Below are positions 22,295-33,844 of a stretch of DNA of 48,500 nt, one piece after another (the stretch's first letter is position 1; the number at the start of each line of letters is the position of its first letter). Origin of the DNA: Russula earlei (lineage: Eukaryota; Basidiomycota; Agaricomycetes; Russulales; Russulaceae); contig JAGFNK010000401.1 of NCBI GenBank assembly GCA_025769875.1, forward strand, positions 1 through 48,500, in the 5' to 3' direction. A model generated the notes under the pieces. It saw nothing but the letters and a program-made list of their open reading frames with translations, did not search any database and was not told the origin of the DNA. The translations under genes were made by a program, and so were the position numbers.

Positions 22295-24757
22295 TCACCA
22301 CACATATGGTTCCGGTGCTCCGCGCCCAGCAAGGACCATCTCGTCTACAACCTCGTCATTCGCCACTCGCTTGTATGTTCTGATGGTCTCCCCAAAATCG
22401 GTGATCTCGTATACTCGGAACCTCCGGTCAAAGCTAATGGTCCTTCCAAATCAGTCCGATGCTTCTGGGTGAAATAAAATAATGAGTACAGACCCGACTT
22501 TCCCGTATCCTGCATATGATCTAAGGTCGTTATTGAGAAACATCGCTATAAACGGCCAGCTTGCGAATGAGCTACGCACCCACCACCACCGAAGCAAAGC
22601 CATACGCCCTTCACTCGCTTACAGTTGTCCGTCACTAGGAGAACGCAGGATACCATAAACAGCGGGGTAGAGATAAAACATGCGGCCTTACCATGACAAT
22701 GACCGTTGCCAACAACCTTCACCTCGGGTATGCCACCGGCACCACGATGTGGGGTTTCGAGGGCACGCAACAGGCCGTTCAGGAAGAAGCCACCATTTTT
22801 CTTCGCTGAGCCCGGTTCTTCCAGATCAGATGAGCCGACATCGAGAGGGAGTTCTGTAAGTGGGTCCGTATCCGGTGTCCCGTAGGATTCTTGACTGTGA
22901 ACATGGATCAGAGTGACCAAACTACGACGAAAACCCGAGGTAGGAATTTACAGAGGAATGTGGAAGAACATCAGAGCGTTTGGCTTCGCGAGTTTCTGCC
23001 GGATTGGCGGGTGTTGCTGCCGGTCCCACATGTTGCCAAAATCTTTGGAACCGTCAGGAGTAAATGGCCGCGTAATGGGGTTTATCGAGCCTACAACCCA
23101 ACTAGCTTAGCCCAAATCACAACGGAACATAAAAGGACTCACTGGACTCTTGCAAAAACCAGTCAATTTGGCTCTGATGTATATAATCATAATCCGTGGA
23201 CCGCAAGAAGCCAATCCAATCAATGACGCTCGGAACATATGCGCCTGAGTCAAGAAAATATAGGGTGAGGAGGTGCGTTTTACTGGGATCTGCGCTCGAA
23301 ATTTTGAGAACGTAATTTCCAACACCGTGGATATCCTCGGGTCCTGCTTGCACAAGGCTGTATGGCAATCCTTGCATAAGTCTGAGTTGGTCTCTCCGAA
23401 AACCTGATCCGCGCGCGTCTTCGTCGTCGTGGTTTCCAAATACTGCAGCCCATGGGATTCGACGCGAAATCACTGGAGCAGCGAACTTGGCAAGTACGGA
23501 CATGGCGTCCCAGGTGGTACCTTGTCCATTCAGCTGGTCGCCTGTGAACACAACCAGATCAGGCTTTTCCCAGTCAAGCGCACGCTCGATAAGCGACTTG
23601 GTATATGCGTACGCGCCGCCACCACATGGGGAAGATGGATCGCGGCAGGGTCCTGGGCCAACGGAGAAATGAAGGTCGGCAATTTGCATGATTTTGAAGC
23701 GCCCGTCGTGTGAGAAATGCAGCGGTGGGGCATGTGGCGGCACTGAAGGTGAAATTAGAAGAGCCCGAGGCCTGATTAAAGGCGGAATACTGTGCATTTT
23801 ACCCCCCGCCGCAAAGTGATTGACACAGTTTCGCTACGCGCCGACTTCTCTGTCGTCGGTGGAGACAACCTTTCGAAGCCGTACCAAGGATCGTCGTCCC
23901 CATAGAGAACATTCAGCTCTGTTATCAAGGACTGCCGCTCATCCTCCGATATATCTTCAATTGTCTTGTCTTTACGATACCACAAGAAGAGTGGAGGCGC
24001 GCGCACAACGCCGTCACGCAGGGAGAGTGAGGCTCTGACCCAGTCTCTACCGCCAGACGGCGTTACACCAGAGGGGAGGAGTTGGATGTCTGATATAAGT
24101 GGTACATCCCTCCGGCGAGTGCGTCGATAATACAGCAGCTGCAACGTACCCAAGTCAGGTACGATAGCTGATAGAGCAGAACCTCTCACCAAATGCCACA
24201 TCCCAGATTGGAAATTAAGATCACGCGGAACACGCACCCACCTCCCTTTGATCGCATCGTCCGAAGAGGTGGAGGATGGCACGCACAGATCGATCATGGT
24301 CAAGTCAAACATACATCTAACGACCGTGATCTCGGATACTGTTGGTAATACACTTAGCTAGAAAATCGAACAACGGTGGACAAAATTATGGCATACGTCC
24401 GGTATCGTGGGGAAGTAAGGGAGCCCATACATCTAGAGGAAGGCTCGCACTGTCAACAGGGTTCGTTGTGGTGGAAGTGGTCACGTTCCACCAGTCAACA
24501 TCAGCGTCGTGGTCTCCCGAAGTCGGCGTTTGGAGGTTCTCTGCCTCACTATCTGTGCTATCGGGGAGGTTGGTTGTCGATAGAGGGTAGACAACATCCC
24601 AGGACTGCCAACCGAGCCGTTGAAGGTCGCCGGGGCCGCGGGTAGGTTGATAAAGAACGAAAAAGAATGTCAGGAGTGAGGAAAATCCGATTATGGAGGC
24701 AGCTGGCACAAAAATAGAACGAATGAAACGAATTAACCGACCGAGTGCGTTGGCCAT
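22295..24757 (-). CDS. Dcr2-like calcineurin-type metallophosphatase, membrane anchored
   Basis: Eight exons, 24757-24397, 24338-23838, 23742-23143, 23090-22952, 22894-22692, 22634-22580, 22520-22494 and 22433-22295, give 674 residues. An N-terminal membrane helix (SIIGFSSLLTFFFVLYQ, about 20-36) is followed by a beta-rich lead domain and the metallophosphoesterase core: IMQIADLHFS, VVFTGDQLNG, VFGNHDDED, MFFHIPLQE and NGHCH, supplying the metal ligands. The tail ends in GFDRRFRVYEITDFGETIRT. Yeast Dcr2 acts in cell-cycle entry and dampens the unfolded protein response by dephosphorylating Ire1. The exon 2/3 join uses a weak GTAGCG donor; a more natural donor beside a run of six G (23802-23807) would break the frame by one base. 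A CACGTG motif lies 58 bp upstream of the start. Confidence 0.88.
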
Positions 24758-24814
24758 GGTGACAAACAGGTGTAAGATGGTTGGTGTTGACGTCGTTTTC
24801 TCAAAATGTTATAT

Positions 24815-24820
24815 CACGTG
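24815..24820. promoter_or_regulatory. CACGTG E-box upstream of the Dcr2-like gene
   Basis: TATCACGTGAC sits 58 bp before the start codon at 24757, in the 142-bp gap between this gene and the 3' end of the secreted-protein gene. It is a standard site for bHLH factors; use here is inferred from position. Confidence 0.4.
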
Positions 24821-24899
24821 ACTGTCACAGGTATACTAATACTTATGTCGTACTATACTACTACGAAGGTACAATACATGTCATTTCAAAAGGAAGGAA

Positions 24900-26090
24900 T
24901 TATTGGCCGCCCGAAGCAAGAGCCTCAGCGATACGAGCGTCAGCGTCAGATTGAGTGTCACAGGTAATGCTGGTACCACGAGAGTTAACGAGGGGGAGAG
25001 CCACACACTTGAGGGATGATGATGAGCTGCACGGCGTTGTAACAAACTTCCCTCCTTCACACTGTGCGAAATCACCATTGACGCAGGCTTCCTCACCATC
25101 TAGTCCATGAATGAAGTCAGATCGATTGGCCCTCCACTCGCCAAATGAAATTACCGTTGCAGGGACTATCGACTGTGAGTGTTTGAAACTTCTGGTTAAG
25201 TGCTTGTGCATCTTGGCCATTCTGAAAGGCAAAGCCCTTCGAACCGGTAGATGGTGACGGAGATTGGGACGGTGCCGGAGGTGAAGCAGCAGGGGGTGGA
25301 GGTGACGGCACAGCCGAGGGAGCGGGTACTGACAATGTGAGAGAACTTGAAGTAGGAGGTGGATTCTGGTCTTTGCCGTTTCCTGGGTTAGCTATGGACG
25401 GGACCCCAGGGGACGACACTTGGTCGACCAGCTGGGTTCCGTCGGCGATCGGGCCAGACGGATGGGCAGGGCAGCTGCCAGCTGGGTTCAGAATGCTCGC
25501 CTGGCCAAACGGTATCGTGCCCTGGTCGCCAACTTTGAGGCCACCAGTGAAGCGCGTGGGATCTGCGCCTTGGAACTGACACTGAAAGAGACCGCTCAGT
25601 TCCTGGTTCCGCGGCGCTTTCTGGCAGTACTGCACGCTGACGGAGTCGGGCTACCACACCGAGAATGTGACATCAAAGCGGTCGACGAGAAACAAGAGAA
25701 CGCGACTTACAGTGTTACGAGGCTGCTGGGCAAAAATTTGCGCAAATTTAATCATATCGGGGGAGTTGAGTTTCTTGGAAAGATCCATCATAATATCTGC
25801 ATGATCTTGCTGGTCACATGGACCGGCAGCGGCAAGAAGGGTACCGAAGGCATTAACGGCGATGGGGTTGCATTGCTGACCACCTCCATCGCGATCCTGA
25901 CAAAAGTAAGAAATTTCAGGGCAACGTGTTCGAAGGTGCACGTAGGATCGATGCAACTTACACAAGCAGCCTCCCACTTGGTCGTAGAATCGGAGATGAC
26001 TTGAGCAATGCGCTTGTTGAGATGTGTGGGCGCAGCGATCACAGATCCTGCCACTGACAAAGAAAGAAGGAGAGTGTAGAACTGAAGCAT
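24900..26090 (-). CDS. Secreted cysteine-rich protein with CBM19-like C-terminal module
   Basis: Four exons, 26090-25962, 25896-25711, 25650-25155 and 25099-24900, join in phase to 336 residues. A signal peptide (MLQFYTLLLSLSVAGSVIAA) is followed by LNKR, a possible Kex2 processing site. The first domain has scattered cysteines (QQCNPIAVNAFGTLLAAAG, FQCQFQGADPTRF). A linker of Pro and Ser (PSAVPSPPPPAASPPAPSQS) leads to the C-terminal module ACVNGDFAQCEGGKF ... CVALPLVNSRGTSITCDT. This last pattern of paired cysteines resembles the chitin-binding module CBM19 as found in many secreted basidiomycete proteins. Binding to chitin in the cell wall is inferred, not shown, and no catalytic domain is recognisable. 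A TATATAAAA box lies 173 bp upstream of the start. Confidence 0.82.
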
Positions 26091-26262
26091 GAGGTATATC
26101 TGTGTGTAAAGGTCAAGCCTTCTTGGTGTGGAAAATGATGCAATGTGTGAGCGCAGCTCTGGGAAGAAAGTAGGTAGAGGATTAGAGGCACTTCGAGCGC
26201 CAGAGAGGTGAGTTATTGGAAAGAAAAAGTTCGTCTGAAAAGACTGGTGAAGGAACAAGCTG

Positions 26263-26271
26263 TTTTATATA
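26263..26271 (-). promoter_or_regulatory. TATA box of the secreted cysteine-rich protein gene
   Basis: On the minus strand TATATAAAA occurs 173 bp upstream of the start codon at 26090, leaving a plausible 5' UTR of about 140 nt. Confidence 0.55.
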
Positions 26272-26952
26272 TCCACACAGCGTCCTTATGTGATGTGCGG
26301 AAGCCCTTTGTCACCCACACAATCGCTGATCGAAGAAAGGTCGGATTTGGAACGCGAGGCTAGGGGGAGGACAATAGATCGACCACCGCCGCAGTGAATG
26401 GGTCGAATATTGGACTCCGATGTGTCCGATTTCCCCACCAAAGAGTCATTTTGGGGCTGAGCATAAAATCTTTGTGCAGACATAGAAATAATGGGGAAAC
26501 GTTTAGAGGGACACAATGTGGAATGAGTGGAAAGAGACAATGGAGCTTTGGGGTCTTTCACCGAGCGGAAACAACGAGGGGTAGGCTCAGCTCGTCGACT
26601 TGACAACCGGGCCCGGGCATGGGAAGTGCGGCACTCACGTAGTCGTGTTCGACCAACTTGGTCTGGGACGTTCCCCTCCACACTGTAATTTATTTACACC
26701 CTAGCACCAAACGTGAATGTGATTTTCTGTGAATGTGAAACACCTCTGAGACATCACGACAACCGGCTCAGGGCTGTTCGGAACATCTGCCAATGTGTGG
26801 AAAGGTTCACACGACAACAGTGGGCAAAATGTGTATCATACCCACTTAGAAGACAGTTTGCCAGTACACAAGATAGAATACATCAGTGTAATGGCGAGTG
26901 ATGCAAGTACACAAGCAGCTGTAATCATACAACACAATCATGCCGTCCTCTT
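26272..26952. other. Intergenic stretch, no gene recognised
   Basis: This lies between the promoter of the secreted-protein gene and the 3' end of the BTB gene. A minus-strand frame ending at 26286 could code a small protein beginning MSAQRFYAQPQ, but it has no motif and no other support, so I do not call it. Confidence 0.45.
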
Positions 26953-28225
26953 TTATGACTCTAGGCGGAACCACAGAGGGATCATTTTCCACATGCGTTC
27001 GCGTTCCTTTGCAGCCCAGACCTCGAGGGCGCGTGCACATGCGCGGCATTCAGAAACGTCTGCACTCTTGAGCGCACCAAGCTCTTCCGCAACGTACAAC
27101 GGGTCCGCGTATCCGCGCTCGCGGTCGCAAACATAGTGTTGCGTTGCAAGTGCGACCAACTCTGCGAAATCTCGGCGGCACGCACCTGGAGTGGCGCACA
27201 CACTCACTGGCGAGTGAGCCGGGGAGTGAGAATGCACCGAAAATGCGCCTTTGCGTGAGTGCGCGAGCGGTCCACGGCCCATACCGTGGATTACCGCGCT
27301 CACAGCGTGTGCGGATGCTTCCTTCCCAAGCGCCAACCGCCGCATATCATCTGCACATAGCATCCCGCCACCAAATATGCCGCGGAAGTGGGATGGCTCG
27401 TCATCTATAGGCTCGAAAATCTGTGCGAATGTGTAACGCGAGATGTCATAAAATGCCGCGGGTAGCAAACTTGGTGCGTTCGTTAGACGCGCGAGATTGA
27501 TAACATCCTGAAGAAAAGTATCACCGTTAGCAGTACTTTGACAGGAGAATGGGCCCGCGTACGATTGGGGAAGGGTAAAGGCTAGCATGACCCGTTGAGC
27601 TGGTGAGTTCGTATGCATGGGCCTTGTCCTCGCGCGAGTCCCAATCCTTGAGTGTGGTAGGCCACGCCATATTAAGATGGGTGATAGCCTTCGACCTTAG
27701 GGAATCGATCGCATATTTTGTGGACAGTCGAAGGATGCCGGAGACAATAGCGAAGTCTTGAGGGTCATTATTACCGAATTTTCTATTCGTGTCAACAGCG
27801 TTAGCGGACATATGATGACTCTGAGTGAAAAAAGGAAGCAAAACGAACGGGCCATCGTATAGTGCGAGAAGTAAATTTGTCACATCCTCTGCAGAATCAT
27901 GTAGCTTTACAACGGGGCAACCTTCGTAAGTCTCGTCGGCGAGCGTAGCATGGGTTGTCATTACGGGGGGTTGCGGGAGTGTGAACATGTCCGAAAAGAC
28001 TATGGAACGGCGAGAAAGCTGTGACTTGTGGACCCGAAAGAGGACGGTTTCTGCTTGAAGAATGACAGAACCGTCAAAGAACCAAAGGTCTGCATGCTTG
28101 GTGAGGGGTTCCGGCAAGGTTGGCGGGATTGAAGTGATCCCAATGTTGGATCCCTCACACTCTGGTTCAGGAGAATGCTCTGACTGGGACTGGGATGGGC
28201 TGGGCGGGTGGTAGTACGTGGACAT
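26953..28225 (-). CDS. BTB/POZ domain protein
   Basis: Three exons, 28225-27849, 27782-27563 and 27507-26953, join in phase to 383 residues. After a disordered Ser/Pro lead (MSTYYHPPSPSQSQSEHSPE) comes the BTB fold: HADLWFFDGSVILQAETVLF, RVHKSQLSRRSIVFSDMF, GCPVVKLHDSAEDVTNLLLA and LYDGP, then IVSGILRLSTKYAIDSLRSK and a helical C-terminal region beginning NLARLTNAPSLLPAAFYDIS. BTB domains mediate dimer formation and Cullin-3 binding; this layout is a large lineage-expanded family in Agaricomycetes whose targets are unknown. The first intron (66 nt, GTTCGT donor) is in frame and could also be read through; the second has a CTAAC branch point. Divergent from the DHODH gene, 247 bp apart. Confidence 0.88.
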
Positions 28226-28472
28226 CGGTGGCACCTAAGAGGTGGGCTCTACTCAAACGAATGTGGAACGCCGCCGAGCTTGCTTGTCGCGTCTTTGGAA
28301 GATGGGCAGAAAGAAATTCAGATACGCTCTTTGTTAAACTTAGAGGCCACCAGGGCGTTGTTGTTCAGCGGAATAGCAACTATTGTGCCACTGCACTGGA
28401 CTGATGATGGGTGGAACGTGGGGTCAACTAGCCCTGCTTAAGCTGAGCGCGCTTGGCAGGCAGTGGGACTCC

Positions 28473-30153
28473 ATGGCTTCTTCTCTTCGTCTTACAGTGG
28501 GTCGTATTCGAGGCCCCTTCCGCTCTCTACGCAATTTCACCTCTGCCTCCGAATCTGCCTCCTCTTTCCAGAGAGTAGCCTATGTTACCCTCTTCACTCT
28601 TACTGCTGGGGTCGGTGTCGTCTATTATTTCGATTCCCGCGCTGCCATCCATCGCTACTTGATCGCGCCCGTCATTCGCAATCTGTTAGACCCGGAGTCG
28701 GGTCATAAGTTGGCCGTCAGCGCATTAGAAAGTGGTTTCGCTCCCCGAGATATGTTTCCAGATGATGAACGACTAAAAATCGAAGTAAAGAACACCAGTA
28801 CTATGCGGCCAACAGAACTCAATTGACAAATTACTTCTAGCTTTGGGGTCAAACATTGTCGAACCCTATCGGTCTCGCAGCAGGATTCGACAAAGATGGA
28901 CGAGCAGTTGATGGTATAACCAATTACTCATTGAGCCTTCGGACATTCTCCGATGCATGACGGTTCAGGCCTTTTCAATCTTGGATTCGGGTGGGTGGAA
29001 GTTGGAAGCGTCACGCCGAAACCCCAAGTACGAGTGTTCATATCTATCGAGCACTCTACACGCTGACCCGACCCATATAGCCTGGCAACCCGCGCCCGCG
29101 CGTCTTCCATCTTCCTGAAGATTCTGCTCTAATTAACCGCTACGGTTTTCCTTCGCAAGGCCATGTTTCGGTTCTTTCGCATCTCCGTGCACGCCTCCCT
29201 ACATTTCCTTCGACCACTGAAGATGGCTTGGCCTCTTTACGACAAGGCCGGCTTCTCGCGATCAACTTGGGGAAGAACAAAGAAAGCCAGCCAGAGTCTC
29301 CTGACGATTTTATCTCGGGTGTTCATGCATTTGCCCCGTATGCTGATGTGCTCGTCATCAATGTCTCCAGTCCCAACACTCCAGGCCTACGGTGCGTGTG
29401 GCTTCAGTTATCCTACTCTCCTTGACGAGCTCCCGCTTCCAGAGGCCTGCAGAAGCGAGATCTGTTAGTACATCTATTGTGCAGTGTAGTCCAGGCTCGT
29501 GACGAAACGTCGGCGTCATCGATGCGGCGCCCTAAGCTCGTCCTCAAGATATCGCCAGATCTAGACTCTGACGGGATGGATGATATAGCTGACGCAGTGG
29601 GCACGGTTAAGGGAGGAATCGATGGTGTCATCGTCTCAAACACGACGGTCCAGCGTCCTGCTCATCTTCGCGGTGGTGGGCATCACGTTTACGTCATCAG
29701 TTTTCCCATATTCATGCCTACCTTCAATCAGCCAATCACGCGGAGCAAGGCGGCCTCTCAGGATCGCCGCTACTACCCCTTGCGCTCAATGTTGTTCGTG
29801 GTCTACGAAAGCGCCTCCCTGCTGAAGTGCCTATTATCGGTTGTGGTGGCATCTCATCTGGTGCGGATGCTTTGGCCTTCGCCCAAGCCGGTGCGACCTG
29901 CATACAGCTATACACCGCATTTGGCTATGATGGTGCCGGTATCTGTCGCCGCATAAAGGATGAACTGACGGAGGAGCTCACGCGTACGGATACAACATGG
30001 CGGACAATCGTGGAGCAGGCAGTACGAGAGAATGCCGCTGCCTCGCCTCAGAGCGCGAGTGTGCAGCAACTCGTACGACAGGCAGAGGAAATTCAGGTCC
30101 TCCTGAATGACCTGGAGGAGCGTATGCGCAGGGATGCGCTGGCACAAGCATGA
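28473..30153 (+). CDS. Dihydroorotate dehydrogenase, class 2, mitochondrial
   Basis: Six exons, 28473-28784, 28841-28913, 28969-29027, 29081-29391, 29443-29672 and 29732-30153, join in phase to 468 residues. The start [20 protein letters not shown] is a basic, Ser/Arg-rich mitochondrial presequence, followed by the inner-membrane helix [22 protein letters not shown] and substrate landmarks of class 2 enzymes are all present: [88 protein letters not shown] and [10 protein letters not shown]. It oxidises dihydroorotate to orotate with ubiquinone, the fourth step of pyrimidine synthesis. The C-terminus has an extra helical tail of about 40 residues ([20 protein letters not shown]) beyond the core. 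An upstream in-frame ATG at 28407 is less likely. Confidence 0.95.
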
Positions 30154-31223
30154 ACAGATCAAATAATTGTCCATTGCCATTGGCCAACGATTATCTCCGC
30201 GTTCAGTTCGCAATATAATTCCAAAAGAAAGAGGTAGAGAGTTTCCATGCGCACTATACTCCCATTCTCTCCTAGACGTGAGTCCACAAATAGAGGGTTG
30301 AGTCTCAGACCGAGACATACATCGTCGACCACGAACTTTCGATACTGACGTTCCTATCACATGAGGACTCCTCATGCAACCATGAGAAGCTCGGCACTGC
30401 GAGCTCTCCATGCATTTTGCACTGCCTTATGGCCAGTGGCGCTAGTTCCAGACTGGAAATGTCCACCCTCGGTTCATTTGTTCATCGGAGACCTGGCGAC
30501 AACGACATTGTGGTTCAGGATGGCGAACACGTAATAAGACCAACCCAGGGGGAGTTCAGGATGACGCTCGCGAGTACAGCACTTGGATCGTATCGTAGGA
30601 GTGTGACAAGTGCGTAGTGTTCTCCGTGAGTCCCGCCTTTTGCGGTGACTACCAGTGTGCTAGCAATGCAGGCTCAGGGCTGCCTGCAATGCATAGACGT
30701 TCGATGGACCCTGGGGTTGACCGAAAATCTTGGCTTTTCCAAAAAAGGCCATAAAGGCGTTGCGGCATCAAATAACTAACTATTATGTGCCTCCATAGCC
30801 GGGTCATGCACATGGGTGGCAGTAACCTTTTTTTAAACGAGGATGCGCGGCCTACTTATATACGGAAACGAGACGAGACGACAAATAAACCAACGATGCA
30901 TGAGACAATAAGCACCTTTGGCAACGTCGGGTAAAAGGTATCAGCTCTTACTCATCTGCCGGGGAATGGTGCCATTATAAGTTCGCAAAGTCATGTCACT
31001 CGTGCTTAGAATATTAATTCAACGAATTAAGTGATAGGTAATAAGTAGGGATGAATGGATGGATGGACGCCATACACCGAAGATTGGGCGGGCATTCATC
31101 GTATCAGGAGCTATTAAAGTGAGCTAGGGGTTATACTGAGTATCATGAGGTCCTACAAGTGGTCGAGTGACACTAGCAGACAGTGGGGAGCTCAGAAAAA
31201 AATGCGGCATGGAAGGGATACAT
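30154..31223. other. Intergenic stretch, convergent
   Basis: About 1.1 kb between the 3' ends of DHODH and the helical orphan gene. I see no convincing gene. It contains a short GATG/GGAT-type repeat at about 31050-31069 and a TATATA motif near 30856. Confidence 0.5.
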
Positions 31224-33361
31224 TTAGGATAGGATGAGGAATAGTTCGCAGACTTTTGTCTGTGCGATGTCCTCAATGGAGGTGTGCATGCGGCAGGGCA
31301 CGAGACCCTCCATAGAACCAGATATCTTTTTCACAAGGAAAGAGGAATCGCGCAGGACACGTGTGGATTCTTGTGATCCAAGTGCCTTAGAGATGTACCA
31401 ACGGAGAGCACGGAGGCGCGTTTCTGGTTCGGCACTCACTGTAGCACATGGGATATGGTAAACATGGAGAGAAGACATACACAGGTCAGGGGATAACGTA
31501 CGAGAGAACGCTCTGATGACGGTTCCAGTAGGGCTACTTTCGCGGACCTGGACGTTCACTTGAACGAAATTGGAAGTGTCATCAGGAGGGCGAAATGGGC
31601 GCTATTGCCAATCGGGTTACAGCTATAGGTCAGTGCAAGGTGAACAAGATGAAGGGCGACTGACAGATGCAAGGATGTCGCTCAGTTGAGCTGTTCGCGA
31701 CCTATCCTTCTCCGCAGCCTGCAGGAAGATCTTCTCATAATGAACCCAGCGTTCCGTTAACTGTATAATACAGCAAAGTAAGCCTGGCGTGGATCAAGAT
31801 ATGAGTGAGATACCCACCCCGAAGTGTCCGAAACAACCCTGAATCTTCGTACGAGCAACTATAAATAGTTTGTCCGTATGCGAGTTTTCAGGCGCATTCA
31901 AGTCGAAATCTCTCATCGTCGTGACAGATGCTGCTGCGGCACGCAATGCAGTGAGGGTTACCCGGCAAGCCCTGACAGAATAGTGAGCCCAGCAGCGAAA
32001 TTAGAGCGATTTGTCGACGTACTCCTCAAGCGGCTCGACGTTTGTCGCAGTCCTCTGATCCTCTGTCAAGCCTTCGTAATGTCTTGCGAGGAAGCGGCAC
32101 AAAGAAATGACCGCGACGGCTTGGGCGTGATACGGGCGACGAACATTCCCTGCTTGTTTCATTAGTTGTGTGTATGACGCCGGGAGAGGCGCATCAGGGA
32201 TCGTCTGAGAGAGACTAGGTTGGTCAGGGATTACGAACGGAGGCAACAAACACTTGCCCGGAGGATCTGGAGAAAGGAATCATATTTCTCTTCAATCTCT
32301 TCGACACGCACGTCCAAACCTTCCGTGATATCATGGAAAAATACGAAAAGTCTTAGAAAGTCTTAATATTTTTGGGGTAGCTCATTCAAATTTTCGACTG
32401 ACCTATGTGCGGCATCCCAAACTGGTTCGAGTGTCAGATGGTGGACACGATTCTTGTTTACACATGAGTCTATAGAGATCTCCATTATCCCAAAAACAAG
32501 CATCGCAGTTTTGATTGTGAAAGCGGCCAGTACCTGGATACCTCGTCATTGACAATCAATATCCTGGAAGGTAGACAAACGGACGTCGTCGAGTACTTCG
32601 CACTGGGCTAAGGCGTATAGGTCAGCCAGCCGGTCGTTGACCAGCTCGATCAGGTGGGGTACAGAACTACAAATGAACGTTGTCGATGGTTCAAATTAGG
32701 GGATGTGAAAAACGGACCCTTCAGCCTTTTGTCGAAAGGCATGCCGCCTAATAGACTGGTGTAACTCGAGAAGAAGGGATGCATCGTCGTGTTTTGTAGC
32801 CTCTGTAATCGTAGCCTCTTCGTCCTCTACCATAGGTAATAGCTCCTAGTGGAGCGTAAGGCAGTTGCAACGGATTATATGGATTCTGAGCGCACCGAGA
32901 TCTCCGGCTTAGTACCAAAGGAATACAAGAATTCTCGGAGTCTTTCCCTGTTGGTCTCCCAGATTGTTGCGGAAGTGATACATCCATCGACGTCCTTATC
33001 ATCGCAGAGGAAGCGTTGCACCTCATCTTGGATGGTTGCTGTCGAAGCAAGCAGGAGTCTACGACACATCAGCGGCCATCAAGCAAGGCGCAGGGTTAGC
33101 GCACTCTTCAAGCAAATCAACCGCCTCGGTAAACTTGTCGTAGCTGTCCCAGTCGTCTTCTTCGTCCACCTTTTGAATCAGGGCATTGATAATATCACAG
33201 ACAGATCGTGCTCTATCAACAAAATGGTATGACACCTGTGTATTGCGACGAAATTGAACTACATCGCGAGCGATTGTTTCTATGAGCTGCACGATAGATT
33301 CTGTCGCAGGGAAAACCTGGTTTTCGAGTTGTGTAAGACTTCGAAAAAGTGTGTATGACAT
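31224..33361 (-). CDS. Unrecognised all-helical protein
   Basis: Ten exons join with all phases kept to 527 residues: 33361-33135, 33058-32896, 32845-32718, 32666-32585, 32533-32403, 32351-32254, 32149-32023, 31971-31818, 31760-31665 and 31601-31224. It starts MSYTLFRSLTQLENQVFPAT. Most of the chain looks like amphipathic helices, for example ARSVCDIINALIQKVDEEDD, IWETNRERLREFLYSF, PHLIELVNDRLADLYALAQC and EGLDVRVEEIEEKYDSFLQI. The last exon reads like a globular end with a beta-rich part (NFVQVNVQVRESSPTGTVIR). There is no signal peptide or membrane helix. I recognise no family and no catalytic motif. Introns are mostly 50-63 nt with one of 76 and one of 104 nt. It is divergent from the next gene, 483 bp apart, so the two may share a promoter region. 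Confidence 0.72.
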
Positions 33362-33844
33362 AGCGACGCTGAGGTGAATATGGGACGTCCAGAAGAGAAC
33401 GAAGGTGTGTCACAAAAGATCAGGGCACCTTATACATGCGCGCGTTTGCATCATGGCGAAGTGGCACGCTGACATGCGGCAGACGCACTTCAAACAACAT
33501 CGGACCAAAGGCAGATTCTCTCACTGAGGAGAGAAGCATAGAGTAGAAATCACAAGCAGGAGGCACTCCTAGTAAGGTTAGGAACGGGTGGTGCGACAAG
33601 TCCTATTACAAGAACATCCCCCCAGTCCATGCTGTTCGGTCAGCGAGGGAGGGTTGCAGAGGGTGAAAAGTCACGCACGGGCTACGTGGCACAACACGCA
33701 TGCCGTCATCCCGTTTCGCTTTCACACTCACACCTCTGTCACGAGAAAGCTGCGAGGTCAAAGGGGGGCTACCATGCGTAACATAGGCGTTTCCCTTATC
33801 CATACCCCATCTTCCAACAGCCCGAACCCTTACTTTCTTCATCA
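33362..33844. promoter_or_regulatory. Divergent intergenic region between two orphan genes
   Basis: This 483-bp region separates the starts of two unrecognised genes that point away from each other, so it must hold both promoters. No clear TATA box is seen, and no coding frame is convincing. Confidence 0.5.

Noticed and set aside
26286..26681. Possible small protein gene upstream of the secreted-protein gene
   Set aside because: No motif, no signal peptide, no splice or promoter support beyond an open frame.
29673..29731. Apparent loss of frame before the last DHODH exon
   Set aside because: A 59-nt GT-AG intron restores the conserved HLR...[12 protein letters not shown] order; no lesion.
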